Position numbers and translations under genes: made by a program. Below, one piece after another: positions 6,988 to 16,038 of a stretch of 32,691 bases of DNA; position 1 is the first letter of the stretch, and every line of letters begins with the position of its first letter. The notes under the pieces are model-generated. The model saw nothing but the letters and a program-made list of their open reading frames with translations. It made no database searches and had not been told where the DNA came from. The stretch comes from Candidatus Kerfeldbacteria bacterium RIFCSPHIGHO2_12_FULL_48_17 (GTDB lineage Bacteria > Patescibacteriota > Patescibacteriia > HO2-48-17): assembly GCA_001818775.1 (NCBI GenBank), contig MHKD01000003.1:1-32691 (forward strand), given 5' to 3'.

Positions 6988-9900
6988 ATGCGCTCACCCA
7001 TCAACCCCCAGGCCGCCGGCCTTAATAAGGCCATAACAGCGGCTCATCCTGCGGCCCTGCATTTCCTCTCGGACAGGGGCAAAAGAATATTTTTCCCAAA
7101 AGAAGGCATTGTCGCCCAAACCGCCGAAGCCAGGGGAAAGAGCATCAACGCCACCATTGGCACGGCTGCTCATGACAACGACGCGCCCATGGGACTCAAA
7201 AGCCTGTTGGAAAATATTAACATCAATCCAAAAAACATTTTGCCGTATGCTCCAAGTCAGGGTTTACTTGAGCTCCGTACGGCATGGAAAAAATCCATCT
7301 ACGAAAAAAACCCCTCGCTGCAAACTCTGATCAGTACGCCACTCGTCACTTGCGGTCTCACCCATGCACTCAGTATGGTGGGTTATATATTTTGCGATGA
7401 AGGCGACACGATTGTTTCGCCCGATCTGTTCTGGGGAAACTATAAACTCATCTTCAATGAAGCTTATGGCACACACATCGAAACATTTCCCATGTTCACG
7501 GCCGAAGGAACACGTTTCAACACCACCGCCTTGGTCGCCAAACTCAACACCGACCCCGACGGGAAAAAAATCGTCCTCCTGAATTTCCCCAACAATCCCA
7601 CCGGCTACACGCCAACAAGCGCCGAAGCAAAAAAAATCGTACGTACCTGCACTGAAGCCGCCCAAACCGGACAAAAAATCGTCGCAATCATTGACGACGC
7701 CTACTTTGGCCTGGTGTACGAAGACGGCATCTTCAAAGAATCGCTGTTCGCGCTGCTCGCCGCCGCCCACGAAAATATTCTGGCGATCAAAATAGACGGC
7801 GCATCCAAAGAAGATTACGCGTGGGGTCTGCGCGTGGGCATGATCACGTACGGCATAAAAAATGGCAATGACGCCCTCTACCAAGCACTCGAAGCGAAAA
7901 CCACCGGCGCTATCCGCGGCACTATTTCCAATGTCTCACACCTATCACAATCGCTGCTGCTTACAGCCTTCGCCAACCCGGCATACAGCGCGGAAAAACG
8001 CGCCAACTTCGACATCCTCAAACAACGTTTCGCCACCACAAAACGCATTCTCAGCAATACACTCTATCAGGAAATGTTCACTCCACTGCCGTACAACTCC
8101 GGTTACTTCATGTGCGTTCGCCTCAAAAACGGTCTACAGGCCGAGCCAGTGCGCCAACTCCTCCTCAAAAAATACGACACCGGCGTGATTGCCCTCGGCA
8201 ACATGATCCGTATCGCCTTTGCCGCCGTGCCCAACCAAAAAATTCCGGTGCTGTTTGACGCCATCTACCTGGCATGTGTTGAGCTGACTGTCGAAAAACC
8301 GGCGCTCAACCCTACGGCGCCGGCCGCACCCGAACCAACCCAAAACCTCTGGCCAGCGCAAGACTTCACCTTTAACCACAAAACCATGAACACAAAATCT
8401 GTTCACAGCAAAAAACCAACGCTCGAAAAGCACGCGCTCGAAGCCTACGGCCTCACCAACATTCAAAACATCCATTACAACCTGTCCTTCGACGAACTGC
8501 GCGCCCACGAAACCGCACCCGACCTGGAGGGTTTGGAAAAAACATACGAAACCGACACGGGCGCGCTGAATGTCGACACCGGTATTTACACCGGCCGCTC
8601 ACCCGAAGACAAATACATCGTCAAAGAACCCGCCACCGCCAACGACGTCTGGTGGAAAGCACCCGGCAACAAATCCGACAACAGACCCATCACCCCGGCC
8701 ATCTGGGAACACCTCAAAAAGATCGCGCTCCGGCAGCTCTCCGGCAAAGATCTCTACGTTGTTGATGGTTACTGCGGCGCCAACCCCGACACCCGCCTCA
8801 AAGTTCGCTTTATCATGGAAGTCGCCTGGCAGGCACATTTTGTCACCAATATGTTTATTCGCCCCACGCCTGATGAGCTGCGCGACTTTACGCCGGATTT
8901 TGTCAGCTTTAATGCGGCACGGGCGACTAATCCACAGTGGCGCGAACAAGGCCTGCACAGCGATATATTTGTCGCCTTCCACCTCAGCGAAAAAATGTCG
9001 CTCATTGGCGGCACCTGGTACGGCGGCGAAATGAAAAAGGGCATGTTCTCAGTCATGAACTTTTACCTGCCATTAAAAGGTATTGCTTCCATGCACTCTT
9101 CGGCCAATATGGACGCCCACGGCAACACCGCGCTGTTTTTTGGCCTCTCCGGCACCGGCAAAACAACCTTGTCGGCCGACGGCAAACGCCGACTGATCGG
9201 TGACGACGAACACGGCTGGGACGACAACGGCATTTTTAACTATGAAGGCGGCTGCTACGCCAAAATGATTCATCTGCGCAAAGGAAAAGAACCGGATATT
9301 TACAGCGCCATTAAAAAAGATGCTCTCCTGGAAAATGTTGTGATTGATCCGCACACCAAAGCGATTGATTTTGACAGCGCCGGTAAAACCGAAAACACCC
9401 GCGCCGCGTTTCCAATTTACCACATCAAGAATGCGGTGCAACCACTGTCCAAAGGCCCAAGTCCAAAAAAAGTTATTCTCCTCACAGCCGATGCCTTTGG
9501 CGTACTGCCGCCGGTGGCCAAACTCAGCTTTGAGCAGGCGCAGTATCATTACCTGAGCGGCTTCACCGCCAAACTGGCCGGCACCGAACGCGGTGTCACC
9601 GAGCCCAAACCCGCTTTCTCCGCCGCTTTTGGCGCTGCTTTTCTGACGTTGCATCCCATGCGCTATGCTCAGGCTCTCGCCAAGCACATGCGCCGCAATG
9701 ATTCCGAAGCCTACCTGGTGAACACCGGCTGGATCGGCGGGCCGTATGGCGTAGGTGAACGCATTGATATTCTGGTGAGCCGAAAAATTATTGATGCGAT
9801 TTTGGAAGATACGTTGGACGCCGGTGGATATGACACGTTGCCGATTTTCAATTTGGCGATTCCCCGGGCGGTAGCGGGGGTGGATAGGGCGCTGCTTGAT

Positions 9901-10038
9901 CCACGCAACAGCTACGCCAATGCTGAGGACTGGGCCAAACGGGCACGCGATTTGGCAGCAAAATTTATTAAAAACTTTGCGCAGTATACGGATTTTGCCG
10001 ATGCCAAGCCGCTGGTTGATGCCGGGCCAAAGGTATAA
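6988..10038 (+). CDS. Aminotransferase-PEP carboxykinase (ATP) fusion protein
   Basis: A single 1016-codon frame with two complete enzymes. Residues of about 1-440 are a fold-type I PLP aminotransferase of class I/II: NNPTG (202-206), DDAYFG (236-241), Schiff-base Lys274 in [10 protein letters not shown], Arg282, and carboxylate-binding Arg408 in IRIAF. Residues 467-1016 are a full ATP-dependent PEP carboxykinase, close to E. coli PckA in length and sequence: [11 protein letters not shown] with Arg537, GGEMKKG (679-685), the P-loop GLSGTGKT (719-726) and [10 protein letters not shown] Pro/Ala-rich linker of about 25 residues joins them. The internal Met467 has no Shine-Dalgarno before it, supporting a true fusion. 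Aspartate could be transaminated to oxaloacetate and decarboxylated to PEP in one polypeptide (inference; the amino donor is not proven). Confidence 0.9.
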   Translation: MRSPINPQAAGLNKAITAAHPAALHFLSDRGKRIFFPKEGIVAQTAEARGKSINATIGTAAHDNDAPMGLKSLLENININPKNILPYAPSQGLLELRTAWKKSIYEKNPSLQTLISTPLVTCGLTHALSMVGYIFCDEGDTIVSPDLFWGNYKLIFNEAYGTHIETFPMFTAEGTRFNTTALVAKLNTDPDGKKIVLLNFPNNPTGYTPTSAEAKKIVRTCTEAAQTGQKIVAIIDDAYFGLVYEDGIFKESLFALLAAAHENILAIKIDGASKEDYAWGLRVGMITYGIKNGNDALYQALEAKTTGAIRGTISNVSHLSQSLLLTAFANPAYSAEKRANFDILKQRFATTKRILSNTLYQEMFTPLPYNSGYFMCVRLKNGLQAEPVRQLLLKKYDTGVIALGNMIRIAFAAVPNQKIPVLFDAIYLACVELTVEKPALNPTAPAAPEPTQNLWPAQDFTFNHKTMNTKSVHSKKPTLEKHALEAYGLTNIQNIHYNLSFDELRAHETAPDLEGLEKTYETDTGALNVDTGIYTGRSPEDKYIVKEPATANDVWWKAPGNKSDNRPITPAIWEHLKKIALRQLSGKDLYVVDGYCGANPDTRLKVRFIMEVAWQAHFVTNMFIRPTPDELRDFTPDFVSFNAARATNPQWREQGLHSDIFVAFHLSEKMSLIGGTWYGGEMKKGMFSVMNFYLPLKGIASMHSSANMDAHGNTALFFGLSGTGKTTLSADGKRRLIGDDEHGWDDNGIFNYEGGCYAKMIHLRKGKEPDIYSAIKKDALLENVVIDPHTKAIDFDSAGKTENTRAAFPIYHIKNAVQPLSKGPSPKKVILLTADAFGVLPPVAKLSFEQAQYHYLSGFTAKLAGTERGVTEPKPAFSAAFGAAFLTLHPMRYAQALAKHMRRNDSEAYLVNTGWIGGPYGVGERIDILVSRKIIDAILEDTLDAGGYDTLPIFNLAIPRAVAGVDRALLDPRNSYANAEDWAKRARDLAAKFIKNFAQYTDFADAKPLVDAGPKV

Positions 10039-10085
10039 AACGCTGCGGTCGTGCGGTCCAAAAAAAAATAACATAAAAACGCAAA

Positions 10086-10109
10086 AGCTCGCTGAAAAGC
10101 GGGCTTTTT
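10086..10109 (+). terminator. Intrinsic terminator after fusion gene
   Basis: AGCTCGCT pairs with AGCGGGCT (8 bp, one G-U) around a GAAA tetraloop, followed by TTTTTATTTATT. Confidence 0.9.
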
Positions 10110-10251
10110 ATTTATTGGCGTGATTGACAGAAATCCGACCGCATGATACAAGTCTGGCACATTTTTTTGTCATTTTACAATTTTTTTTGAGAGTAATAAA
10201 CGTACAACGCGGCTACCTCAGGCCGCAAAACTTAAGAGGGAGAAAATAAAT

Positions 10252-11157
10252 ATGGAAATTCAGAGAAAAACAACGTGTCAGGGAATTTCGCTGTTATACG
10301 CCGAGGCCAAAAATGGCTCACTCGATGCAACGCCAGTGTTACTGGTACATGGCGCGTGTGGGTCCGCACAACAAATGGCGGATCTCATGAGAGCAGTGGC
10401 GACTCAAGGTCACCCCACGTATGCCGTGGAGTTACAAAGACCGCACGATCCAAAATCAGACTTTCTTTCCTGGTTCACAACCACCACCACAAGCTATGCC
10501 GAAGACATAGCTGAAGCAACTATGTGGATTGAAGGTCAACATCTCCGGACCCCGGCGCTGGTCGGTCACTCGCAAGGGTGCTACGCTATCTGGCGATTCC
10601 TCGAACAATGCGGTGAAGATGAAATACCGCTGACGATCTGTATTGCCCCGCCGCCACTGAAAGGTGCATTGATTCCGGCTCTGAAGTACATCGCGCGTCA
10701 CCCACTTTGGTTCATTCTTGCCACACTGACGCAAAATCTGCTCTGGATCTTCGGCCGAAAAAAAATCGCCATGGAGGAACTGTTTCCTGCCGGACTCAGT
10801 CTTCAGGCTGCCGAACCGCTCTATAGCGAACTGAAGCCTGAACCCTACGGCGCCTTCCTTTCAATGCTGAAACCGCTTTCCGGTTCCACCATCGAAAAAA
10901 TTAAAGCCGCCAGTAAAAAAATAATATTCTTCATTGGACGAAGGGACAAAATTTTCAATGAAGAAACGCAGCAAGCCGATGCTCAAACCCTCCGCGCACC
11001 GGTACAATACTTCGACGCCACGCACGGCATGGTTTACACGCCATATGCCGAAGAAGTGGCCAAAAGTATTATCGAGAGACTGAAAATCGAGCACGCCAAG
11101 CTGGTGGGCTGGCCAGTCCTCGGAAACCAGCCACGATCCGCAACCTTCGGTCAATAA
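10252..11157 (+). CDS. Alpha/beta hydrolase
   Basis: A 301-residue alpha/beta-hydrolase fold protein, probably a cytoplasmic esterase or lipase-like enzyme. The oxyanion-hole motif LLVHGACGS is near residue 30, the nucleophile elbow GHSQG near 103, the acid in GRRDKIF near 229, and the His in ATHGMVY near 260. A lid-like hydrophobic helix pair (about 145-170) lies between strands. The substrate is unknown. GAGGGAG before the ATG is a good ribosome binding site. The 10039-10251 gap holds the previous terminator and a small GCGGC/GCCGC hairpin at about 10210-10228, but no gene. Confidence 0.87.
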   Translation: MEIQRKTTCQGISLLYAEAKNGSLDATPVLLVHGACGSAQQMADLMRAVATQGHPTYAVELQRPHDPKSDFLSWFTTTTTSYAEDIAEATMWIEGQHLRTPALVGHSQGCYAIWRFLEQCGEDEIPLTICIAPPPLKGALIPALKYIARHPLWFILATLTQNLLWIFGRKKIAMEELFPAGLSLQAAEPLYSELKPEPYGAFLSMLKPLSGSTIEKIKAASKKIIFFIGRRDKIFNEETQQADAQTLRAPVQYFDATHGMVYTPYAEEVAKSIIERLKIEHAKLVGWPVLGNQPRSATFGQ

Positions 11158-11187
11158 AACTCTACCCCGCCCCCGCACCTTCCCACC

Positions 11188-11235
11188 AAAAAAGCCAGCC
11201 GCTGCGCCTCTCGCAACGACTGGCCCTTCTTTTTT
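11188..11235. terminator. Bidirectional terminator between convergent genes
   Basis: Inverted arms of 13 nt, GCCAGCCGCTGCG and CGCAACGACTGGC (11194-11224), surround a 5-nt loop. TTCTTTTTT follows on the plus strand, and an A-run (11188-11193) gives TTTTTT on the minus strand. The two mismatches on plus become G-U pairs on minus, so it fits best as the end of the Mur-ligase operon. Confidence 0.85.
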
Positions 11236-11239
11236 ATAT

Positions 11240-12565
11240 TTACTCAGCTTTCCGCCGACTCCGCAGCAATTTCCGCAACAACTCCCGCGCCACTTCCCGC
11301 TCGTTCCAGGGGATATACGTACCTCCCGGTCCACCCATTGTCACTTCCGAACCCTTGGCCGTCAGCACCACAATGTCATACTTGCGCGCCATCGCCAACG
11401 CCTGCCGTATCGCCTCCCGCCGCACGCGTTCCACAAACACATCACGCCCCGGCACCTTGCCCTCAGCAACCGCCCCAGCCGCCACCTGATCAATAATGCT
11501 TTGCGGATCTTCATCATACGGATCCTCGTTTGTCACAAACACAATATCACAATACTGCGCCGCCAGCCGACCCAATACCGGCCGGCGCGAAACATCACGC
11601 CCACCACCAGCTGAACCCGTCACCGTAATAATCCGGCTCGTCGAGCGGTGTTTCAGACGGTGCAACGCCTGATACAAAAACTCCACACTGCGCGGCTCAT
11701 ACGCATAATCCACAATCACCATAAAATTCTGACCTTCATCAATGCGCTCCATACGCCCCGGTACCGCCGGCACCTTGGTCAAAGCCCGCTCCATCTTCTC
11801 CAGCGAAAATCCCAGTGCGCGACCGACACCGAGCACCATCAGCATATTCAAAACATTCACTTCACCCAGCATTCCAATATGAAACGGCTTGCCGTGCACG
11901 CGCCAATCAGAACCCGTAATCGCCGACCGAATATCCGTGCCATAAACATCAGCCGACGCGCGGCGCGTGCTGACGGTATAAATATGGTCAGCCCGCTTGG
12001 CCATAAAATCCCCCGCATGCTCATCATCAATATTCACCACAAACGACTTGGCCACACCCGGTTTGCGGTACGTACCGGCCACCCGTTCAAACAACGCCAA
12101 CTTGGCCGCCTTGTAATTGGCAAAACCGCCGTGCCGCTCCACATGTTCCGGTGACAGATTCGTAAACACCATCACATCCACATCCACACCGCGCTGCCGG
12201 TGCTGCAAAACACCTTCTGACGTCATTTCAATCACGGCATATTTACACTTCGCCCGCACCATCTGCCGAAACAAACGCTGCAGCTTAAACCGACCCGGCA
12301 TCGTCATCTTCAAATCATTCATCCACTCCTTTTCCGCCACCTTGAACAGAATCGTTCCCGACAAGCCCACCCGTTCACCCATCGCTTCCAACATTTTTGC
12401 CAACACATAAGCCGTGGTGCTCTTGCCCTTGGTGCCCGTGATCCCAATCACGATCAAACGCCGCGTCGGAAACCGGTACACAAACACCGCCAAACCAGCC
12501 AGCAGCAAATGATACCAGCGCAGCACAAATCCGGGAATAATTTTCCGCAACCAACTTTTTATCAT
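11240..12565 (-). CDS. Membrane-anchored Mur ligase (MurE-like)
   Basis: A 441-residue ATP-dependent amide ligase of the Mur family, acting in peptidoglycan stem-peptide assembly. It lacks the usual N-terminal UDP-MurNAc-binding domain; instead residues of about 8-35 form a hydrophobic segment that runs directly into the P-loop ITGTKGKST (about 42-50). The carbamylated-Lys region is NYKAAKLALFE, and the C-terminal domain contains VDYAYEP and TNEDPYDEDPQ. The latter occupies the place of the DNPR motif of meso-diaminopimelate MurE enzymes; Arg is replaced by Tyr, so another amino acid may be added. The start lacks a Shine-Dalgarno. The role as MurE is inferred from family. Confidence 0.8.
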   Translation of the reverse strand: MIKSWLRKIIPGFVLRWYHLLLAGLAVFVYRFPTRRLIVIGITGTKGKSTTAYVLAKMLEAMGERVGLSGTILFKVAEKEWMNDLKMTMPGRFKLQRLFRQMVRAKCKYAVIEMTSEGVLQHRQRGVDVDVMVFTNLSPEHVERHGGFANYKAAKLALFERVAGTYRKPGVAKSFVVNIDDEHAGDFMAKRADHIYTVSTRRASADVYGTDIRSAITGSDWRVHGKPFHIGMLGEVNVLNMLMVLGVGRALGFSLEKMERALTKVPAVPGRMERIDEGQNFMVIVDYAYEPRSVEFLYQALHRLKHRSTSRIITVTGSAGGGRDVSRRPVLGRLAAQYCDIVFVTNEDPYDEDPQSIIDQVAAGAVAEGKVPGRDVFVERVRREAIRQALAMARKYDIVVLTAKGSEVTMGGPGGTYIPWNEREVARELLRKLLRSRRKAE

Positions 12566-12609
12566 AATTCACATAAACCCGATAACGTCCGAGTAACGTT
12601 ACAACAGGA

Positions 12610-12966
12610 CTAAAAATATTTAATGAGCCCACCACGTTCATCCAGCTCAATATAATGCTTGGCTTCACCACGTACATACGCTGAACACTGATTGATCTCA
12701 AAATTGTCCTGCTCAACGCGCGGACTGTGCGCAATATCCACCACCCACTGATCGGTCGGCGTCGCTCCCGGAAAAACACCGTTGGATAAGCACGGTCCGG
12801 CGGACAAATCATCACCGCGCGCCGCGGCTTCGGCATACAACTGCTTCCCTTTCTCCAAAGCCTGATCCGCCACCGTCGTCTGATCGCGGTCACGAAACAC
12901 AAAAAACAAAACCACAGCCACAACAATAACGGCAAAAAGAATTTCCCAGATAATATATTTTTTCAT
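12610..12966 (-). CDS. Small membrane-anchored protein of unknown function
   Basis: A 118-residue protein with one N-terminal membrane helix (about 5-24) and a soluble domain, probably outside the cytoplasm. The domain holds two Cys (GPCLSNG near 68 and INQCSAY near 103), possibly a disulfide, and conserved-looking blocks DIAHSPR and HYIELDERGG. I do not recognise a named family. It lies 15 nt downstream of the subtilase stop and 44 nt upstream of the Mur ligase, so it is likely co-transcribed in an envelope operon. Confidence 0.7.
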   Translation of the reverse strand: MKKYIIWEILFAVIVVAVVLFFVFRDRDQTTVADQALEKGKQLYAEAAARGDDLSAGPCLSNGVFPGATPTDQWVVDIAHSPRVEQDNFEINQCSAYVRGEAKHYIELDERGGLIKYF

Positions 12967-12981
12967 ACTGGATCGTAAACC

Positions 12982-15957
12982 TTATAGATATCCATGGGCC
13001 ACATGGACGCCGCCGGTAAACGTTTCCGCAAAGGCATAGAATTCCTGCTCGATCACCCCTCCGTCAGATGAAAACACCCGCACTAAAGGCGATCCGGCCG
13101 AACCCACACCCGTCAAAATTTCATCAATACCATCCTGATCAACATCCACCCCGCTCAAAACGACCCCGCCGCGAAAAGCCGCATCATAGGCGAAAAAACC
13201 ACCTTCCAGCGCGTTACCAAATCGATCAAAGTAGCGTACCTGCGGGCCGCCCGCAACGCTCGGTGCCGTCACGATCTCATACTTACCATTCCCATCAATA
13301 TCGGCCGTTGCCACCTGCACCCCACCGCGAAACGTGTCAGCATAGGCAAAGAATCCGGGCGTGTAGAGCAACTGCCCCGTCGAGCTGAAAACCCGCACCT
13401 GGGGGCCGCCGCCCGGCCCGGTCCCGGTCACGATTTCATCAACACCATTGCCGTCAAGATCGCCCACCGCCGGAATCACGCCACCCCGGAAATTTTCACC
13501 GTACGCAAAAAATCCGGTCGTGAATTTCGGCGTACCAAACCGGTCGAAAACGCGAATCTGCGGGCCGCCACCCACACCCGTACCCGTCACGATCTCCGAT
13601 TTGCCGTCACCATCGAGATCACCACAGGAGACATACACCCCACCACGGAAATTTTCACCGTACGCAAAAAATCCGGGAGTAAACACCAGATTCCCCTCCT
13701 GATCAAACGTGCGCACCTGGGGGCCGCCGCCAACACCCGCTCCGGCAATGACTTCCGTATCACCGTCACCATCGAGATCGCATGAAGCCACATTCACACC
13801 ACCCCGAAAATTTTCACCGTAAGCGAAAAAACTGATCAATGGATCACCGGTTTCATCAAATATCCGCACCTGGGGGCCGCCGCCATTGCCGGCACCGACA
13901 ATAATCCGGTCGAGCTTGCTAAACTTCACCGCAACCGCCGACGTTTTGCTGCTTTGATTGCCAACATCGTCAACCTGCGTGACCTTATAATAATATTTCC
14001 GGCCATCGCGCACATTGACATCATCAAAAAATACATAATCATCAGGCACCGTTTCCCCGATTTTGACATACGTTCCGCTGGAATTTTTCCGGTAGACGTT
14101 AAAATGATCGGCATACGCATCAATGGTATCCGCATCCCAGGCAATACGCACATGATCATCCTCGGCTGTACTGGTGACTGTCCCGGGTTTGCCAACCTTA
14201 GTATCAAGCGCGTACGTAAAAGAAGCCACAGCTGCCGACACGGAATCATCATTGGCGCGGGTTTTAATGCGCAAATAATAAGTTTTATTGTTGCCACTCA
14301 AACCGCTTGTACTGAAATTACGCGTCGTTTGAAAACTGCCGCTGGTTTGCGGATTCGCATTTGAATTGGTGCCGAAATAGACATAATACCCCTGGACACC
14401 CGTCGTTGCCGAACCGGCGCTCCACGTAAAATACGGACTGGTTTCTTTGGTGCGGGCTCCATTGGCAATGCTGTGGCTCTTGGAACTGCCGGTATATGCC
14501 TTAAGATTACTCGGAGCCGAAACGCCGCCGGTGGCTTCAAGCAACGCCGCATACACATTCAAACGACCGGCTCCCATCGAAGTGCCCAAACCCACATCAT
14601 CGGCATTCCCTTCCAAAAAATCCTGAATCTCAGTACGGGTAAAATTGCTGTCAGTTTCAAGCAGCAACGCCGCAGCGCCGGCAACCACCGGTGAGGCCAT
14701 GGACGTACCGCTCTCATAACCATAATCATCCTCAAAACCGTAGGTTGGGTCATCCGTATACAACGTGCTGTAAATATTGTTTCCGGGCGCCGAAATATCA
14801 ACACAATCGGAACCATAATTCGAAAACCACGCCTGCGCGTCAGTTTCGTCCGTTGCCGCCACACCAATAACGCCGCTGTAACAGGCCGGATAAAACGGCG
14901 TGACATTCAAATCAGCAGTGTCATTACCCACCGCCGCCACCATAACCACACCGGCAGCCACCGCGTCAGCCACAGCGGCCGACATGGATTCATCATCACC
15001 CGAGGAACCAAAGCTCATATTCATCACATCAGCGCCATTGGCCGTGGCATAGTTAATGGCCTCAACAATGGCCGTCGTTGTTCCACTACCCTGATCATTC
15101 AGCGCCCGCAAAGGCATGATCTGACTGCTCCATGTCACACCCGCGCCACCTTCACTGTTATTACCCCGTGCGGCGGCAATACCGGCCACATGCGTACCAT
15201 GCGTGACACCGGCATCATCACCGCCATCAGGCGCCGGGTTGGCATCATTATCGGGATCAGGAGCGCCGAGGTCATTACTGTCGCCGACAAAATCCCAGCC
15301 ATTCCGATCATCGGCATAGCCATTGCCATCATCGTCGTCACTGTCACCGTCAGTTTCATCACTGTTCGTCCAAATCCGGCTGGCCAAATCCTGGTGATCA
15401 AGATCCACGCCGCTGTCAATAACGGCGAGTACCACCGTGCCATTGCCGGTCTCAATGTCCCAGGCTTCCGGCGAATCAATGTCCGCGTCGGTATTTTGGT
15501 TATGATGAGTTTGCAGAGAAAAATCCGTATCGTTGGGCGTCGTGGCCGTGGCATGATACACAACTTCGCGCTGTGCATGCTGGACCAGTGGGTGGGTCGC
15601 CAATTTTTGCACGGCTGTTGTTTCATTCACGCCGGGCCGCAGGTGAACAATATACAAATTATCACCAACCGGGGAACCCGGCGGAACAACTTTCTCCATG
15701 GAACGCGCACCGGCTTGCTGCACGGCAAACGTCTTGACACTTTCGGCATCAGCGGCAGAAATACCACCCTGCGACGGCTCTTTCAGTCCGACGACAACCT
15801 GACCGGGAACAAACGCTGCGGCGGCGACCGGCTGTTCTGACGCCGCGGCCGGAGTAACACCGACAAACTGCGGCGACAGCAGCAGGAGCGTCAAAATAAA
15901 AAAAACGGCGACAAACAGCGCCGGTAAAAAAAGAAAATGCCTGCGAAAAAACTTCAT
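12982..15957 (-). CDS. Secreted subtilisin-like (S8) protease with FN3-like and FG-GAP repeat domains
   Basis: A 991-residue exported serine protease. Order: signal peptide (about 1-40); inhibitor-I9-like propeptide (about 48-135); S8 catalytic domain with Asp181 (VIDSGVD), His253 (HGTHVAG) and Ser419 (GTSMASP) and an Asp-rich, probably calcium-binding insertion at 199-248; two fibronectin-III-like domains (about 480-680); then six repeats of about 50 residues (683-991). The repeats carry GGGPQVRVF, FFAYGENFRGGV and DLDGDGxxEIVTG, a beta-propeller of FG-GAP/VCBS type with calcium-binding loops. No sortase signal or C-terminal anchor is visible. It may degrade or bind extracellular or host-cell proteins (inference). 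Confidence 0.95.
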   Translation of the reverse strand: MKFFRRHFLFLPALFVAVFFILTLLLLSPQFVGVTPAAASEQPVAAAAFVPGQVVVGLKEPSQGGISAADAESVKTFAVQQAGARSMEKVVPPGSPVGDNLYIVHLRPGVNETTAVQKLATHPLVQHAQREVVYHATATTPNDTDFSLQTHHNQNTDADIDSPEAWDIETGNGTVVLAVIDSGVDLDHQDLASRIWTNSDETDGDSDDDDGNGYADDRNGWDFVGDSNDLGAPDPDNDANPAPDGGDDAGVTHGTHVAGIAAARGNNSEGGAGVTWSSQIMPLRALNDQGSGTTTAIVEAINYATANGADVMNMSFGSSGDDESMSAAVADAVAAGVVMVAAVGNDTADLNVTPFYPACYSGVIGVAATDETDAQAWFSNYGSDCVDISAPGNNIYSTLYTDDPTYGFEDDYGYESGTSMASPVVAGAAALLLETDSNFTRTEIQDFLEGNADDVGLGTSMGAGRLNVYAALLEATGGVSAPSNLKAYTGSSKSHSIANGARTKETSPYFTWSAGSATTGVQGYYVYFGTNSNANPQTSGSFQTTRNFSTSGLSGNNKTYYLRIKTRANDDSVSAAVASFTYALDTKVGKPGTVTSTAEDDHVRIAWDADTIDAYADHFNVYRKNSSGTYVKIGETVPDDYVFFDDVNVRDGRKYYYKVTQVDDVGNQSSKTSAVAVKFSKLDRIIVGAGNGGGPQVRIFDETGDPLISFFAYGENFRGGVNVASCDLDGDGDTEVIAGAGVGGGPQVRTFDQEGNLVFTPGFFAYGENFRGGVYVSCGDLDGDGKSEIVTGTGVGGGPQIRVFDRFGTPKFTTGFFAYGENFRGGVIPAVGDLDGNGVDEIVTGTGPGGGPQVRVFSSTGQLLYTPGFFAYADTFRGGVQVATADIDGNGKYEIVTAPSVAGGPQVRYFDRFGNALEGGFFAYDAAFRGGVVLSGVDVDQDGIDEILTGVGSAGSPLVRVFSSDGGVIEQEFYAFAETFTGGVHVAHGYL
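13000..13910 (-). repeat. Six tandem FG-GAP coding repeats
   Basis: Six units of about 150 bp encode the propeller of the subtilase. The central units are nearly identical in DNA around AAATTTTCACCGTACGCAAA (about 13492 and 13647) and CTGGGGGCCGCCGCC, which points to recent unit duplication or gene conversion. Confidence 0.8.
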
Positions 15958-16001
15958 ATGTTTTGATATTTAATATCGATTTTATAAAAAAAGGCACTTT
16001 T

Positions 16002-16010
16002 ATTATACCA
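16002..16010 (-). promoter_or_regulatory. Extended -10 promoter of the subtilase gene
   Basis: On the minus strand the sequence is TGGTATAAT: a perfect -10 with the TGn extension. The leader is about 40 nt and contains a palindrome GATATT-A-AATATC (15963-15975). Confidence 0.65.
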
Positions 16011-16038
16011 CATCCATGAAATTTTTAGAAAAACCCGC

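Noticed and set aside
8386-10038. PEP carboxykinase as a separate gene starting at the internal ATG
   Set aside because: No stop separates it from the aminotransferase and no Shine-Dalgarno or -10 element precedes the ATG; the continuous fusion is the simpler reading.
9073-10074. 333-residue minus-strand open frame
   Set aside because: It is the antisense shadow of the PEPCK half and has no recognisable domain.
12375-12935. 186-residue minus-strand frame
   Set aside because: It overlaps the Mur ligase start and the 118-residue protein in another frame; the overlapping genes have membrane-segment and motif support.
13000-13910. Tandem repeat as a possible CRISPR array
   Set aside because: Repeat units of about 150 bp are coding, in frame and encode FG-GAP motifs; there are no short identical repeats with unique spacers.
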